64,000 bases of DNA from Acanthochlamys bracteata (lineage: Eukaryota; Streptophyta; Magnoliopsida; Pandanales; Velloziaceae), in NCBI GenBank assembly GCA_019914995.1, contig CM034140.1:1674001-1738000 (forward strand), given 5' to 3'. The stretch's first letter is position 1. Each line of letters begins with the position of its first letter. The position numbers were made by a program, and so were the translations under genes. This document shows, one piece after another, positions 10,859-24,057 of the stretch. The notes under the pieces are model-generated. The model was not told the DNA's origin. It ran no database searches and was given only the letters and a program-made list of their open reading frames with translations.

Positions 10859-13800
10859 GGCCATATTTGGGAGTGCTTTTTTTTTACTTTTGCCCTAAAA
10901 AAGCACTCAACATTATATTAAAGTGTTTGGCGTTCACAACTTTTGAACAATATAAGCAGCTTCTTTTTTTTAAAAAAAAAAGCATCTGATTGATGCTTTT
11001 TCAATAACCACCGCGGCGGCTTTTTTCGCTGGGTATAGATAATATCTATTTTGTCCATGATAAGTTAGCAAAATTATGAAGTTATATATAACCCCAACCG
11101 ACTTAACTTTTCATTTCTAATTTTACTTTTTCTTTTCCTCACCCGTTCGCTCCTCTCTCGCAATCGTCTTCACCCCAACCGTAATCAACCTCTCCGTCCC
11201 CGGCGTCGATTGTATCAGTTTCTTCTTCTGGCGTCCTTATTCCACCGCCGTTCATCCTACTGTCATCAATTTTGTAAAATCTTGCTCGCCGGTGTGTCGG
11301 GCCGAAACCTTAAATCAATCGAAATTGGAGAGAAGCCGAAGACGGATGTTTTTTAACAAAATAAGGTACAATTTGTGTAGTTATTGGTGTTTTCTTAATT
11401 TGTTCTACTTCATTTGAATTTGTTGTTCATAATGATATGGTCCTCTTTTGCTGGGACATCTATGTTTCCAAATCTTGTCTTCTGTTTGCAAACAATGCTT
11501 GTTGGGTTCTTTGTTGTCAATTTGATAATGAAGTTTGCATTCTTATCTTGATTCGAAGAATCTCTATGTTGTTAGTACCTGTTCAATTCATCTAACTTGT
11601 GTGCTTCCCATATGCATCCTCTATAACAACTACACAGCAATTGACATAAGCAACACACCCTCATGTTCTTCAAGCTGTATGTGGTTCTATTACCTGGCCC
11701 TTACTATATATCTTTGTTAGCTGCTGTAGAATTTTCGTTATTGTTCATCTCTCTGCCACAATCTTAGTTGTGCTTATAGACGAGTTGCAGCGTTTGTACA
11801 CTTGTTTTCATTTAGAAACTCTAGTTGCAAGAAGTAGGAAGCTTTTTATGGTTGACTTTGCTGATTTGTTAATGCTCACAAGACTCCTAAGTTCCTTCAT
11901 GTTGAAAATCCAGAATTTATCAACTTATAAATTATTTAGAATGATATAGAAACTTCATTTTAGTAAGCTCATCATTTAATTGTCAGTTAAAAATATTAAT
12001 CGATTGCAGTTTGGAGGCACTTTATGTTTGTTTATTCATACGACTTTAATAAATTCTCTGCAGGCTGTTGTTGGATGTTGTGAATTCACTGCCATGCATT
12101 TTATGTGATATTATGCTTTAGTTTTAGACATTTTAACCAATTGTTTTGACGAAAAGAGCCCATTTTAGTAGTGTTTAATCTGACTTTACATTTCAGACAT
12201 TTTATTGCTTAAATTAGACTCAAATCTTTTATTAATGCATCGTTCTTTAGCCTCACATGTGCTTGGAAGAAGCAATTGTTTCTCCCTTATATTTAAAATG
12301 AACATGTTTAGATTTTAGCAATGCTTATATGTAACAACTTTGTGCATCCACTATCCATGCTATGTTTTCATGTAAAACTACTTGCAGGAATGCTTCCCAG
12401 AGCTCTTGTGTCCCAGCAGCAGCAAGGCATCCAGCACACTCTACCTCTAGGTTTAAAATCAAATGCATTTACCTTCAACGTCCCTCTGCTAGTGCCAGCA
12501 GAGCATAGATACTATCCATCAATGGACCTTTAGAGAATATGAGCTATTGTTCAAACTCAGGAATAGAATTTTTTATTCTTATGGTAATAAAAACTTTGCT
12601 GAATTTTTATTTTTAGAAAATTTATCACATGTTGTGACTTATTATAAACAGTATATATGGAATTTCTCATGTAAGCTAATATTCAAAGTGTTTTATTTCA
12701 ATGACATGAAAGTGTCTTGCTTGTTTTCTTGTTTCTAAAAAACTAAAAAGTACTACGCAATACTTTTATTTAGTAATTGCTAGAAGTGCCAACTGGAAAT
12801 ATTTTGAATCTTTTTTTCTTTTCTATTTCTTTTTCCTCTCAAGAGATTAAACTTTTCAGGAAAATATTCAAAGGGCACACCTAATAATCATATTTTGTTC
12901 TTAGTAAGCTTCTTCACAGGTTGATGCTATTCCTCTACAAAGTGAATCATTGCTACTTGGTGTAGTATAAAGCTTGTACAGTATAAAGCTACCATTGCTA
13001 CTATTTGTTCCTTGCTCTATCTTGTAATCAAAAAATTATTTAGTAAAATCTCTCCAGTCTTGATTAATTGTAATATAACTTGGATTGGTGATTGATGCTA
13101 TTATGCATTCTGACTGAATTGTTAGTTCAATTGAGTTCAACTGGGATTTCTAATTCTCCATGTCAATATATGTTACAGGCACTCGCTGCTGTTTATATAC
13201 TCCTCATGTGGAAGATATGACAGGTGCAATTGAAGATGCATGGTTTGAAGCTAAAATTCTTCCAAATTTCCATATGACCCCTTCTCATGTATTAATTTGC
13301 TTGGATTGACAGTAGAAGAAATTGATTATTAGAGTATGTATTTGGGTCCACTTGCTATGCAGAAAATATAATGAAATAGCAGGATACCAAACAGAAAACA
13401 GAAACCATTTAGCTTAAGAATTGTAGTTGTAAAAATGTCTAGATATTCTTATGAAAATTATTTTGACATGAGATCCTATCATGAGAAGTACAATTACTTA
13501 TAAATTTAGAGTGTTTGAAATTACACTTTCATCATGTAAAGTATTCATTTGCCGTATAGTCTTTAGGCATCAATTCAGGACTACCAAAAATTCCTTAGAA
13601 ACTGTATTAGTTACATTTGTACAAAGAGGATGAATCAATATATTAAAAAATAGTATATTTATATATTTTAATTTCAAAATATTATTATAAATTAATTTAA
13701 ACATAATAATAGTAAATAAATATTAATATATAAATATTAACTAAAAATGTTTTTAAATATGTTATAAAATTAATTTTCAAAAGTTAGATAATATATGAAA

Positions 13801-14076
13801 ATAAATTCAAAATTTTAATAATACAATATTTGTTATATACTTAAAGGTATTACAGTCATTATATATCTCATTCATTCATAAACATAAGCTTAGCCAAACA
13901 TATTTTTAATTTTTCTTTAAAAAAAGTTTTTAACAGTAAAATTTATCCAAACATAATTCAAAAAAAGCAGCATTTTAATCAAAAGTTTAATATTTTGCTT
14001 TTTTTTCAAAGAAAAGATATAAAAAAGTGATTTTTATTTCAAAAGCTCTAAATTTAAAACTTAGCCAAACGTTCCC
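10859..14076. mobile_element. Putative 3.2 kb PIF/Harbinger-like element carrying gene-like DNA
   Basis: The left end reads GGCCATATTTGGGAGTGC; the right end read inward on the other strand is GGGAACGTTTGGCTAAGT. Both fit a GGNNANNTTTGG terminal pattern, and both sides are flanked by TAA, the target site PIF/Harbinger elements duplicate. Subterminal sequences on both sides carry AAAAGC-rich and GTTTGG motifs in opposite orientation. No transposase motif is visible. The interior looks like host gene sequence: a GC-richer leader-like stretch at 11090-11370 with a plausible 5' splice site after 11364, introns with T-rich tracts, and an exon-like block at 12388-12533. I infer a non-autonomous element that captured gene DNA. 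Chance or independent repeats at the two ends remain possible. Confidence 0.5.
12388..12533 (+). other. Exon-like fragment inside the PIF-like element
   Basis: After a good acceptor (ACTTGCAG) an open frame of 48 codons runs to a stop at 12531-12533. It has a coding-like composition (MLPRALVSQQQQ near the start, a proline/valine-rich end). I do not recognise the parent protein. It may be a captured last exon. A second acceptor-like site with a short open stretch lies near 13180-13310. Nothing shows that it is expressed. Confidence 0.3.
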
Positions 14077-15740
14077 TAAAAATATATGTATGTTAGTTCA
14101 CCTACAAAGCTTTCAAAAACATTTCAGAGAAAGTGCCATGGAAATCGTAGCAACAATCATGATCTTTTCTTTATGGATGACGGGGATGTCTGGCAGTGCT
14201 TTAAAAAAAGAGCTTTTCAAAAAAAAAAAAATTTAAAAATATTTAAAAAATGAGTTTTATTTTTTTTATTTAAAAAAATAATAAAAATAATAAATAAAAT
14301 GATTTCACGACGTAAAATTTTTTTTGTATTTTAAAATTTTTAAAAAAAATTCTGTAGAATATTTAGAAATTTTATTAAAAAACATAAGATGAAAAATTAG
14401 GAAAGAAAAACTCTCCCAAATATGCTCGAAAAGATGACTAAATTATTTTCAAATTATATGTTTTTAGAATAAAATTTATTTAGAACAAAAAATATTTTTT
14501 TATTTTTAAAAATAAATTATATTTTTTAATTAAAAAATAAAATAAATAAACATAATTTTAATACATAATTTTTTATATTTAAAAATTATCAAATAAGATT
14601 TATAAAATATTATAAAAAAATAAAAAATATTTTTCTGAAATGCTGGAAATTTTCCAAACGTGGTGTAAATCTTTTCTAATTCTTTCTAGTAGTGCAATAG
14701 AAAGTTAGAAACGAGAACCGGTGGCGATAGAAGAAGCAGCTGAATGTGGATAGGGTGTTTAAAAGTTAATCAATTTTTATTTTGGGCCCATTTTATAACT
14801 GTGTTTGTATTGTGGGGCCTGATGTTTTTTGGAATGATATAGAAGTTGTCGGTAAACTATTACACATTAATATTAAAAAAATCTAATTGATTAACTTTGC
14901 TACATTTTAAAATATAATTACAAAGACTTTATTTTTAATTGTTAGAAATAGAAGAAGTGAGAGTGGATCACGTGAAAATGAACGTGATCAGTTTCAGAAG
15001 AAGTCCAACTGTGCCAGTTGCTGTCTGTGTCCACACACCCTGTCACCGCAATTTATTTTTTCCTAATTCTGTTTATTTGGTTTTATTACATAATTTCTTT
15101 AGAAAGACAAAAAAAAAATTATTCTATCTTATAATTATTTAAGTTTTTATTACCTCGATCAGATCTATGAGACTGTGCTTGGATCGGAATCAGGATTCCA
15201 AATTATATTCCGAATGTTAGTGATACGTATTTATATTATCAATCATTAGTTGAAAGTTTTGCTTCACATAATTAACACTAAATTTATCCTAATAATTTCA
15301 TTTACCAACAATAATTATATTAATTCATTAGTTATTAGACATTTATCTTGTTGTGAAAAATACATATATTGTGTTTACTTTTAATTTTGTTAGTTGATCA
15401 AATAAATTTACAATCAGAAAATAATGAAACTAATAAGAAAAATATATTATTTTCAGCTCTTTGTTATTTAATATTTAGCTTTAATTTAGTAAAAATGAAC
15501 AAAATGTCACAATATTTAAAATAATACCAAACTTCCTCTTAAACCGTTCAAACTTTAGTTTTACAAATCGTACGGTGGATAGACTACTCCTTCCTGCCGC
15601 ATCCAATCACCGCTGTCCATCTCCTTTTCATTTTGCTTTTTTTGTTTTGGTTTAGTTTTTGTCTTACCGGAGCCGAAAACAGGACACTATTTCAAAATTC
15701 GAATAATATCTAAACCAAGCACCACCCCGGTTAAGCCCGA
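14077..15740. other. Intergenic; tandem AT-rich repeats upstream of beta-tubulin
   Basis: Positions of about 14190-14424 and 14425-14660 are two AT-rich repeat-like blocks. The first ends in CCCAAATATGC and the second in CCAAACGTG, resembling the dispersed family at 3.4, 23.7 and 58.8 kb. The rest is AT-rich upstream DNA without a gene. Confidence 0.5.
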
Positions 15741-15767
15741 CTCATTCTCCTCCGATCCTCCCGCCTT

Positions 15768-15773
15768 TATAAA
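15768..15773 (+). promoter_or_regulatory. TATA box of beta-tubulin
   Basis: TATAAA within CCTTTATAAATG lies about 137 bases before the ATG. It is followed by a CT-rich leader (CACTCACTCTCTCT, about 15818-15831), a common plant 5' UTR feature. Confidence 0.75.
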
Positions 15774-15810
15774 TGTCCACCTTACCACATTCCCCCGCTC
15801 TCATTTCTGA

Positions 15811-18727
<2,917 letters not shown>

Positions 18728-19544
18728 GAAAGTTTCCTTTATTTATCCTCTGATTTCAGTTATCTTGATGAGAGAGAGATAGGAGTTGCTATGTTTGCTG
18801 TTTTTGTTCAGAGAACATATATTGTTCTGCAATGTTTGTAGTCTTGCGTCCTAAACTTTGTATGGCATGTTCTATCACTTTTTTAGGTTGTATGTATATT
18901 TGGTTAACTCGTCAACTCTTTTCTGGAAGGTTCAGTTAGGTTTTAGGGTTCGTTATTGAATTATCAGTGTTTGTTGTTACATTTGATGATAGCTTTCCCA
19001 CTTAGAATGTGTGATTATTATTTGGTGAGGAGCTGAAATTACATGTTTTCAATTTTCATGGATGCCTGTATGCTCGTAACGCTCTGCGGCTCTGGTAATC
19101 ACCTTGTTCTTTCTTAGTATTTTTGTGAGAATTTGAAATTCAAAATGCTGCTGCTGTATGTCGTATGCGATAATTCTAACTTCTAAGCATGGTAATCTTT
19201 AGGTGTTTCCTCAATGTTGTGGCTAATCTAACTTCTATTTGTTTCGTATAAATTTGAAGTGACTCTCTTATGATAATATTCTTCTTTATGATATGTGACG
19301 TAAGATGAACGAATATGGTTAATGAAATTGTTAATTTGTTATTAATGTTAATCATCAATATTTGATAATAGAAATATAGGAACAGAGAAGAAATGTTTAA
19401 CAAATAAAACAACACAGGTAGATTGATAGAATAAAAAGGGTCCGTAAGATAAATTTTTAAATTTCAAAAATATTTAAGAGGGGAAGGAAAAGAAAATTGT
19501 AATGTTGTTTTGATAGCCATATCCAAATAAATAGGACAACAAAT
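18728..19544. other. Beta-tubulin 3' region
   Basis: This is the probable 3' UTR and downstream DNA of the tubulin gene (T-rich, no clear single polyadenylation signal). No further gene appears before the tRNA. Confidence 0.55.
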
Positions 19545-19616
19545 GTCGTTGTAGTATAGTGGTGAGTATTCCCGCCTGTCACGCGGGTGACCCGGGTTCG
19601 ATCCCCGGCAACGGCG
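19545..19616 (+). tRNA. trnD: tRNA-Asp (anticodon GTC)
   Basis: The gene is 72 nt and folds into a full cloverleaf. The acceptor stem GTCGTTG pairs with CAACGGC (one G-T pair), with G as discriminator. The internal A box is TAGTATAGTGG and the B box is GGTTCGATCCC. The anticodon loop CTGTCAC gives GTC at 19578-19580. There is no intron, and CCA is not encoded, as expected in a nuclear gene. A T4 run follows at 19622-19625. Confidence 0.97.
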
Positions 19617-20356
19617 TCTACTTTTACTTAATTTTTATTCTCTCTCTCTCTCTTTTTCATTAATATTTTGTGCTGCATATTGCTATAACAATTTAATTTA
19701 TCAGCTTCGGATAATTCAAGTAGCCGATAAAGCCTTCCCTCAGTTAACAACCACTTGCGTATTCTCGTAGATCTTTCTCTTGGTATGTGCCTTTAAATGT
19801 ACTTGTTTTTTTTTAGCATCGCGGCTTTGCCGTTGACGGAAGAACCAAATCGATAACTTCATGCAGGTTTTTAAATATCCAGAGTTGTTGCGTTTGGCAA
19901 AAACCGAAATATTTGTTTGTGACAAATGTTCTAGCTTAAGTCTTTGCCTCCATCCGACAGCTTTTAACTTTATCGCACTCTGTTAAACTCTATGTATATC
20001 AACTATTTGTGATTCCTCCGTTATGGCGGAAAATGGTTCATCTACCTTTTCATGATCGACTAATCTCTATGAAATTTGCAGTGCCTACTCGACATGTGGC
20101 TTGTAGGTGCTGTACTTTAATTGTTCAAGCAGCTGCTTCCTAGAATGAATTCAAATACATTTATGCATATCTTATTCACCAGTAGAATCTCAATGAAATC
20201 CAACTGATTAAAGTATTCTTCTACAAACTTAGTCGTCTAGCAAGCATGTGATTTCATTAACTCATTTAAACAGAGTTGAAAAAATGAAACTTCAAAATAT
20301 CAAACATGAAAGTTTGACTCTTGAGATTTTATTCAAAGATTTGTCAGTAAGTAATA
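19617..20356. other. Intergenic, no gene seen
   Basis: A short (CT)n microsatellite lies at about 19640-19652. The remainder is AT-rich spacer and probably includes the 3' UTR of the - strand oxidase gene to the right. Confidence 0.55.
19622..19625 (+). terminator. Pol III terminator of tRNA-Asp
   Basis: TTTT starts six bases after the tRNA end, the usual RNA polymerase III stop. Confidence 0.7.
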
Positions 20357-22012
20357 TCATAGATAACATGCATGCTTTACATTATCTTCTATAACAAGCA
20401 GAGGAGGAATGCTCTGTTCATTCCTAAAGAAGTTCTGTGGATCAACTTTGCTTTTGATGAGAGCTAATTTCCTAAAATTGTTCTTGAAATATCTCGTTCC
20501 CCAATCGAAAGAACTGTTGAAACTCGGATTCCGTTCGTCGTTCTTACCCAAATCGATATCTTTGTAGTTATAGTAAGCTGCTCTTGGATTGCTTGAAACA
20601 TAAGGAGTCATGAATGCATACATCTGCTTCATCCAGTTCAAGTGCCCTTGAGTAACAGTTGGATCAGTTTCAGCCCAGTTCATAACATACTGAATCTCAT
20701 AAATGTTTCCTTTTCTATGAGGAAACGCGATCGCGGATTCTGAAATCCTACTCATTTTTCCTCCGAATGCTTCCATGAGCAACAACAATGGCTGGTTATT
20801 TGAACTCAACATGAAATTCCAGATTTTCTGTAACCCGTCTTTCGTAATCAGAGTTGTTACAAAATCAGACTTGTCTTTGAACGATCCAGCGCTGTTTAGG
20901 TTTCTATCAAGCAGGGCTTCAACAGGTTTCCCTTGCAGTCCTGCAAAGAACAAACCAGATTCCAACCAACTCATTTGATTGCAATCTTTAGTTTGCATTC
21001 CAAGTTCTGGGAAACTCTTCCGGATCAAAGCAACAACAGTAGTGCAATCACCAAGGTACAGAGAATTGAACATAACCTGAATTGTTCTCTGCCCTTGTCC
21101 ATCAATGGTTGTTTGCACTATTAATCTGACGAACAAATTCTCGTCAAACTTGTCCGCAGTTCTCTGCCATTTATCAACTAAATCTGTAGCACCTTGGTTC
21201 AATGTTTTGAAAATATTAAAGGCAGTAACAACTTGTGGAACTCTTACTAAATTAACCTTGTACGCAATCACCACGCCGAAGCTCGCAGCGCCACCACCTC
21301 TGATCGCCCAGAAAAAATCCTCACCCATCGTCCGGCGAGTTAAAAATTTACCACTGGCATCAACAATCTGAACACCTACAACATTATCAGCTGAAGTACC
21401 AAATTTTCTGAAAATAGCACCGATACCACCACCACTGAAATGGCCACCGATTCCAATTGTCGGGCATGTTCCGGCAGGGAATCCGACAGTGTTGTTGTTC
21501 TTGGCAATAGCGTAGTAGAGTTCACCAACCGTAGCACCGGATTGCACCCATGCAGTGCCATGCACGTAATCAACAGTTATACTACGAAGATTGGAGAGAT
21601 CAAGCACAGCGAAGGAGTCACCTGAGAGTGAAACGTAAGACATTCCTTCGTAGTCGTGCCCGCCGCTGCGGACACGTAGTTTGAAGTTGTTTTGACGACT
21701 GCAGACAACAATTGCCTGAACTTGGGAGCCTTTGGTTGGTTGAACTATAACTAAAGGTTTAGTCGCCGTCGGAGAAGAAAGGAAACGAACGTTTCTTGCA
21801 GTTGATTGGAGAAGGTTTGTGTAGGTGATTGTGTTCGGTAAGATGATTAGATTTGAAGGAACGTTGCGCGAACGTAGACATTGCCGGAAATCTTCAGTAC
21901 TACTTGAGTTTGCTGCAGAACAGAGAATTATAGGTGAAACTGAAAAAGCTACGACTAGGAGGAGAAAGAGAAGATCAAGATTAACAACGGTGTGCATTTT
22001 GAAACTCGCCAT
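20357..22012 (-). CDS. Berberine bridge enzyme-like (BBE-like) FAD-linked oxidase
   Basis: This intronless gene encodes 551 residues, typical of plant BBE-like proteins. Residues 1-33 form a signal peptide (hydrophobic LDLLFLLLVVAFSVSPIIL). The FAD-binding PCMH domain covers about 75-255. Both residues for bicovalent FAD attachment are present: H119 in RSGGHDYEG and C183 in GTCPTIGIGGHFSGGG. The C-terminal BBE domain is intact, with YYNYKDIDLG and the end motif KVDPQNFFRNEQSIPP. Family members oxidise monolignols, cellodextrins, oligogalacturonides or alkaloids in the secretory or apoplastic space; the substrate here cannot be read from sequence. A second in-frame ATG is at codon 6; the first was chosen because it keeps the whole signal peptide. 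A TATA box lies about 60 bases upstream. Confidence 0.96.
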   Translation of the reverse strand: MASFKMHTVVNLDLLFLLLVVAFSVSPIILCSAANSSSTEDFRQCLRSRNVPSNLIILPNTITYTNLLQSTARNVRFLSSPTATKPLVIVQPTKGSQVQAIVVCSRQNNFKLRVRSGGHDYEGMSYVSLSGDSFAVLDLSNLRSITVDYVHGTAWVQSGATVGELYYAIAKNNNTVGFPAGTCPTIGIGGHFSGGGIGAIFRKFGTSADNVVGVQIVDASGKFLTRRTMGEDFFWAIRGGGAASFGVVIAYKVNLVRVPQVVTAFNIFKTLNQGATDLVDKWQRTADKFDENLFVRLIVQTTIDGQGQRTIQVMFNSLYLGDCTTVVALIRKSFPELGMQTKDCNQMSWLESGLFFAGLQGKPVEALLDRNLNSAGSFKDKSDFVTTLITKDGLQKIWNFMLSSNNQPLLLLMEAFGGKMSRISESAIAFPHRKGNIYEIQYVMNWAETDPTVTQGHLNWMKQMYAFMTPYVSSNPRAAYYNYKDIDLGKNDERNPSFNSSFDWGTRYFKNNFRKLALIKSKVDPQNFFRNEQSIPPLLVIEDNVKHACYL

Positions 22013-22068
22013 TCATTAAAAACTTGATCAAGTTTAACCTCTTGAGAAATTAATATGGTTCTGACATG

Positions 22069-22078
22069 TATATATATA
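22069..22078 (-). promoter_or_regulatory. TATA box of the BBE-like gene
   Basis: TATATATA (read on the - strand, within CCTATATATATACATG) lies about 57-66 bases before the ATG at 22012. Confidence 0.65.
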
Positions 22079-23475
22079 GGGGAATAGATTGATCTTGCTA
22101 GCTGGCTGCTAGCTGGAGACGGAATGGTTATATAAATGGTGGTCATATATAAATTGTTAGTCGAAGGATAAGATTCTGCAATTCATTGTGGTCATATATA
22201 AATTGCTGCATCACGTGGTAATTGATCATCAACTTCGAAGGAAGTCTTCTGTCAACAAATACGTGCGGAACTGAGAACTTGCATTTAACTTTGAAAGTTC
22301 AAGCGCAAAGAGTTATTAGTTTGGTCCTTTTTAATATATTTTGAATTGAACGATGAATTCAGAATAACAATCCTACGCTTTTTACCACATTTAACTCTGT
22401 AGGTCATACATGGGGAGAGGCTTATATGAGAAATGGCTAATCTCACCGATAAGTTGCTTGAAGAAAAGCAAACCAATTAAAGTAATTGGCATAAATCTAT
22501 TCATCTTACTAAAAAACTAGCTGCACTTCTACCTAGGTCCTAAGCTATAAGATTTTTGCCTATATATGTTTAAGGTAGTATAATAAATGGCGTCTCCGAC
22601 TCAGAGAAATACGAGGTACCCTGACAGTCATGGTCGCTGCTTCGAGCACGAAGACCGAATTGAATCAGTTCACTTTGATGCATGCAACTGCTGCATGGAC
22701 GCGGGGAATACAAGTAGCGGGGATGATGATGGACGGCTTTGACGTGATCGGCCGAGTAGCGAAATCGAACGTTTTGAATTGATCGATGAACTGAGTTGAT
22801 AAGTGAAATGTTGAATTAAAAACGAGCAGATTACTCTCACATTAAATAAATGTAAAATAAAATAAATTTAATATAGTAAAGGGATTCTTCAATTGGAATA
22901 GGAAGGAGTGCCAGCTGCGTAGAGATGATAGTAGATGAGGAATTGGTAGTTACGTGAAGTAGTGAAGCGTTGTTTGAATCCTTTTTCAATTAGAGGAGGT
23001 AATATCAAGTGAATAAGAGACCAACAACAACAGCAACAGAGATAGAAAAGTGAGAGCGAGATAGCAACTCTATCTTTCTTTCTTTGAAATTTTTGTTTTT
23101 GATTGATGATGCAAAATTGGAACCTAAATAAATAGTGAACGAGGAAATTTGTCGATGGATGGGAAAATGGGAGTGTAGGATTTCCAGAATTGAATGAGTT
23201 AATGGGCTTAATTGTCAAGAGTAAAAACACTCAAACGATACAATATTCAACTAGAAATTAAGGTCATGTTTAGAGTTGCGTTTGAAGTGCATATATAAAT
23301 TAATATAAAAATATAATTTTTATATTAATTTATATAATTTTAATATTTCAAAATAAAATAACTTCAAAGGAGTTCTATAATGATCGTATTTGTGTTGTTG
23401 AATAAAGATAAAACCGTTGGAATTTTTGCTCTAAGAGAGCTACAGAAATCATTAATCTGTACTACTAATAATACT
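22079..23475. other. Intergenic; one short unassigned open frame
   Basis: Upstream DNA of the BBE-like gene. At 22630-22782 (+) a 50-codon frame with relatively GC-rich, coding-like composition reads MVAASSTKTE at the start and ends GRVAKSNVLN. I recognise no family, and there is no evidence of expression. Positions of about 23280-23345 are AT-rich. Confidence 0.45.
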
Positions 23476-23548
23476 GGTCGCGTGGCCTAATGGATAAGGC
23501 GCTCGCCTCCGGAGCGGGAGATTGTGGGTTCGAGTCCCATCGCGATCG
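23476..23548 (+). tRNA. trnR: tRNA-Arg (anticodon CCG)
   Basis: The gene is 73 nt and forms a full cloverleaf. The acceptor GGTCGCG pairs with CGCGATC (one G-T pair), with discriminator G. The D arm is GCCTAATGGATAAGGC. The anticodon stem CTCGC pairs with GCGGG (one T-G pair), and the loop CTCCGGA carries CCG, reading codon CGG. The T arm is GTGGG-TTCGAGT-CCCAT. No intron is present, and a T5 run follows. Confidence 0.96.
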
Positions 23549-23549
23549 C

Positions 23550-23554
23550 TTTTT
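23550..23554 (+). terminator. Pol III terminator of tRNA-Arg
   Basis: TTTTT lies directly after the tRNA. Confidence 0.75.
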
Positions 23555-23639
23555 AATTAAGTTGTTCTTTTTTGCTTCACATTTTGTAGATCGAAGTTGC
23601 GTTCTATATCATGTTCTGCAAGCAACGAAATTCAAAATC

Positions 23640-23884
23640 GAAAGTGTTTATTGAATTTTTTTTTTTTTAAAAATTTTTAAATAAGTTTTAAATTTTTATT
23701 TAAAAAATAATATATTTTAAAAAGATAATATAAAATAATAAAGAATAAATTTTAATTGTCATAGAATTTTTTTTATATTTTAAACAATTTTAAAAAAATT
23801 ATAAACCATTCTAGAAATTCTATTAAACTATATGAAATAAAAAATTTTAAAAAAATGAAAAAACAAGCTCCCCAAACATGCACC
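23640..23884. repeat. AT-rich dispersed repeat ending in CCAAACATGC
   Basis: The 245 bp block has poly-A/T runs and ends in CCCCAAACATGC. Its internal order (TTTAAAAAATAATATA, TTTTATATTTTAAAC, TATGAAATAAAAAATTTT) resembles blocks near 3.4, 14.3 and 58.8 kb, suggesting a common MITE-like family. Confidence 0.4.
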
Positions 23885-24057
23885 TTATTATCATCACTAA
23901 CATCACTACTGTAATCATCGGCATATATTCAACAAGAACGAAAACTCACAAAACAAGATAACACTTTTTTATCTAACAATTCATTTCCCGTTCTCCCTCC
24001 TAAAGAAGAATTTCATGTCAACCGCAAAAGAATTAGTTGTTCTTGTTCTTGCTCTCA

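Noticed and set aside
22889..23230. 113-codon - strand frame
   Set aside because: Low-complexity Phe/Leu/Cys-rich translation of AT-rich spacer, no family.
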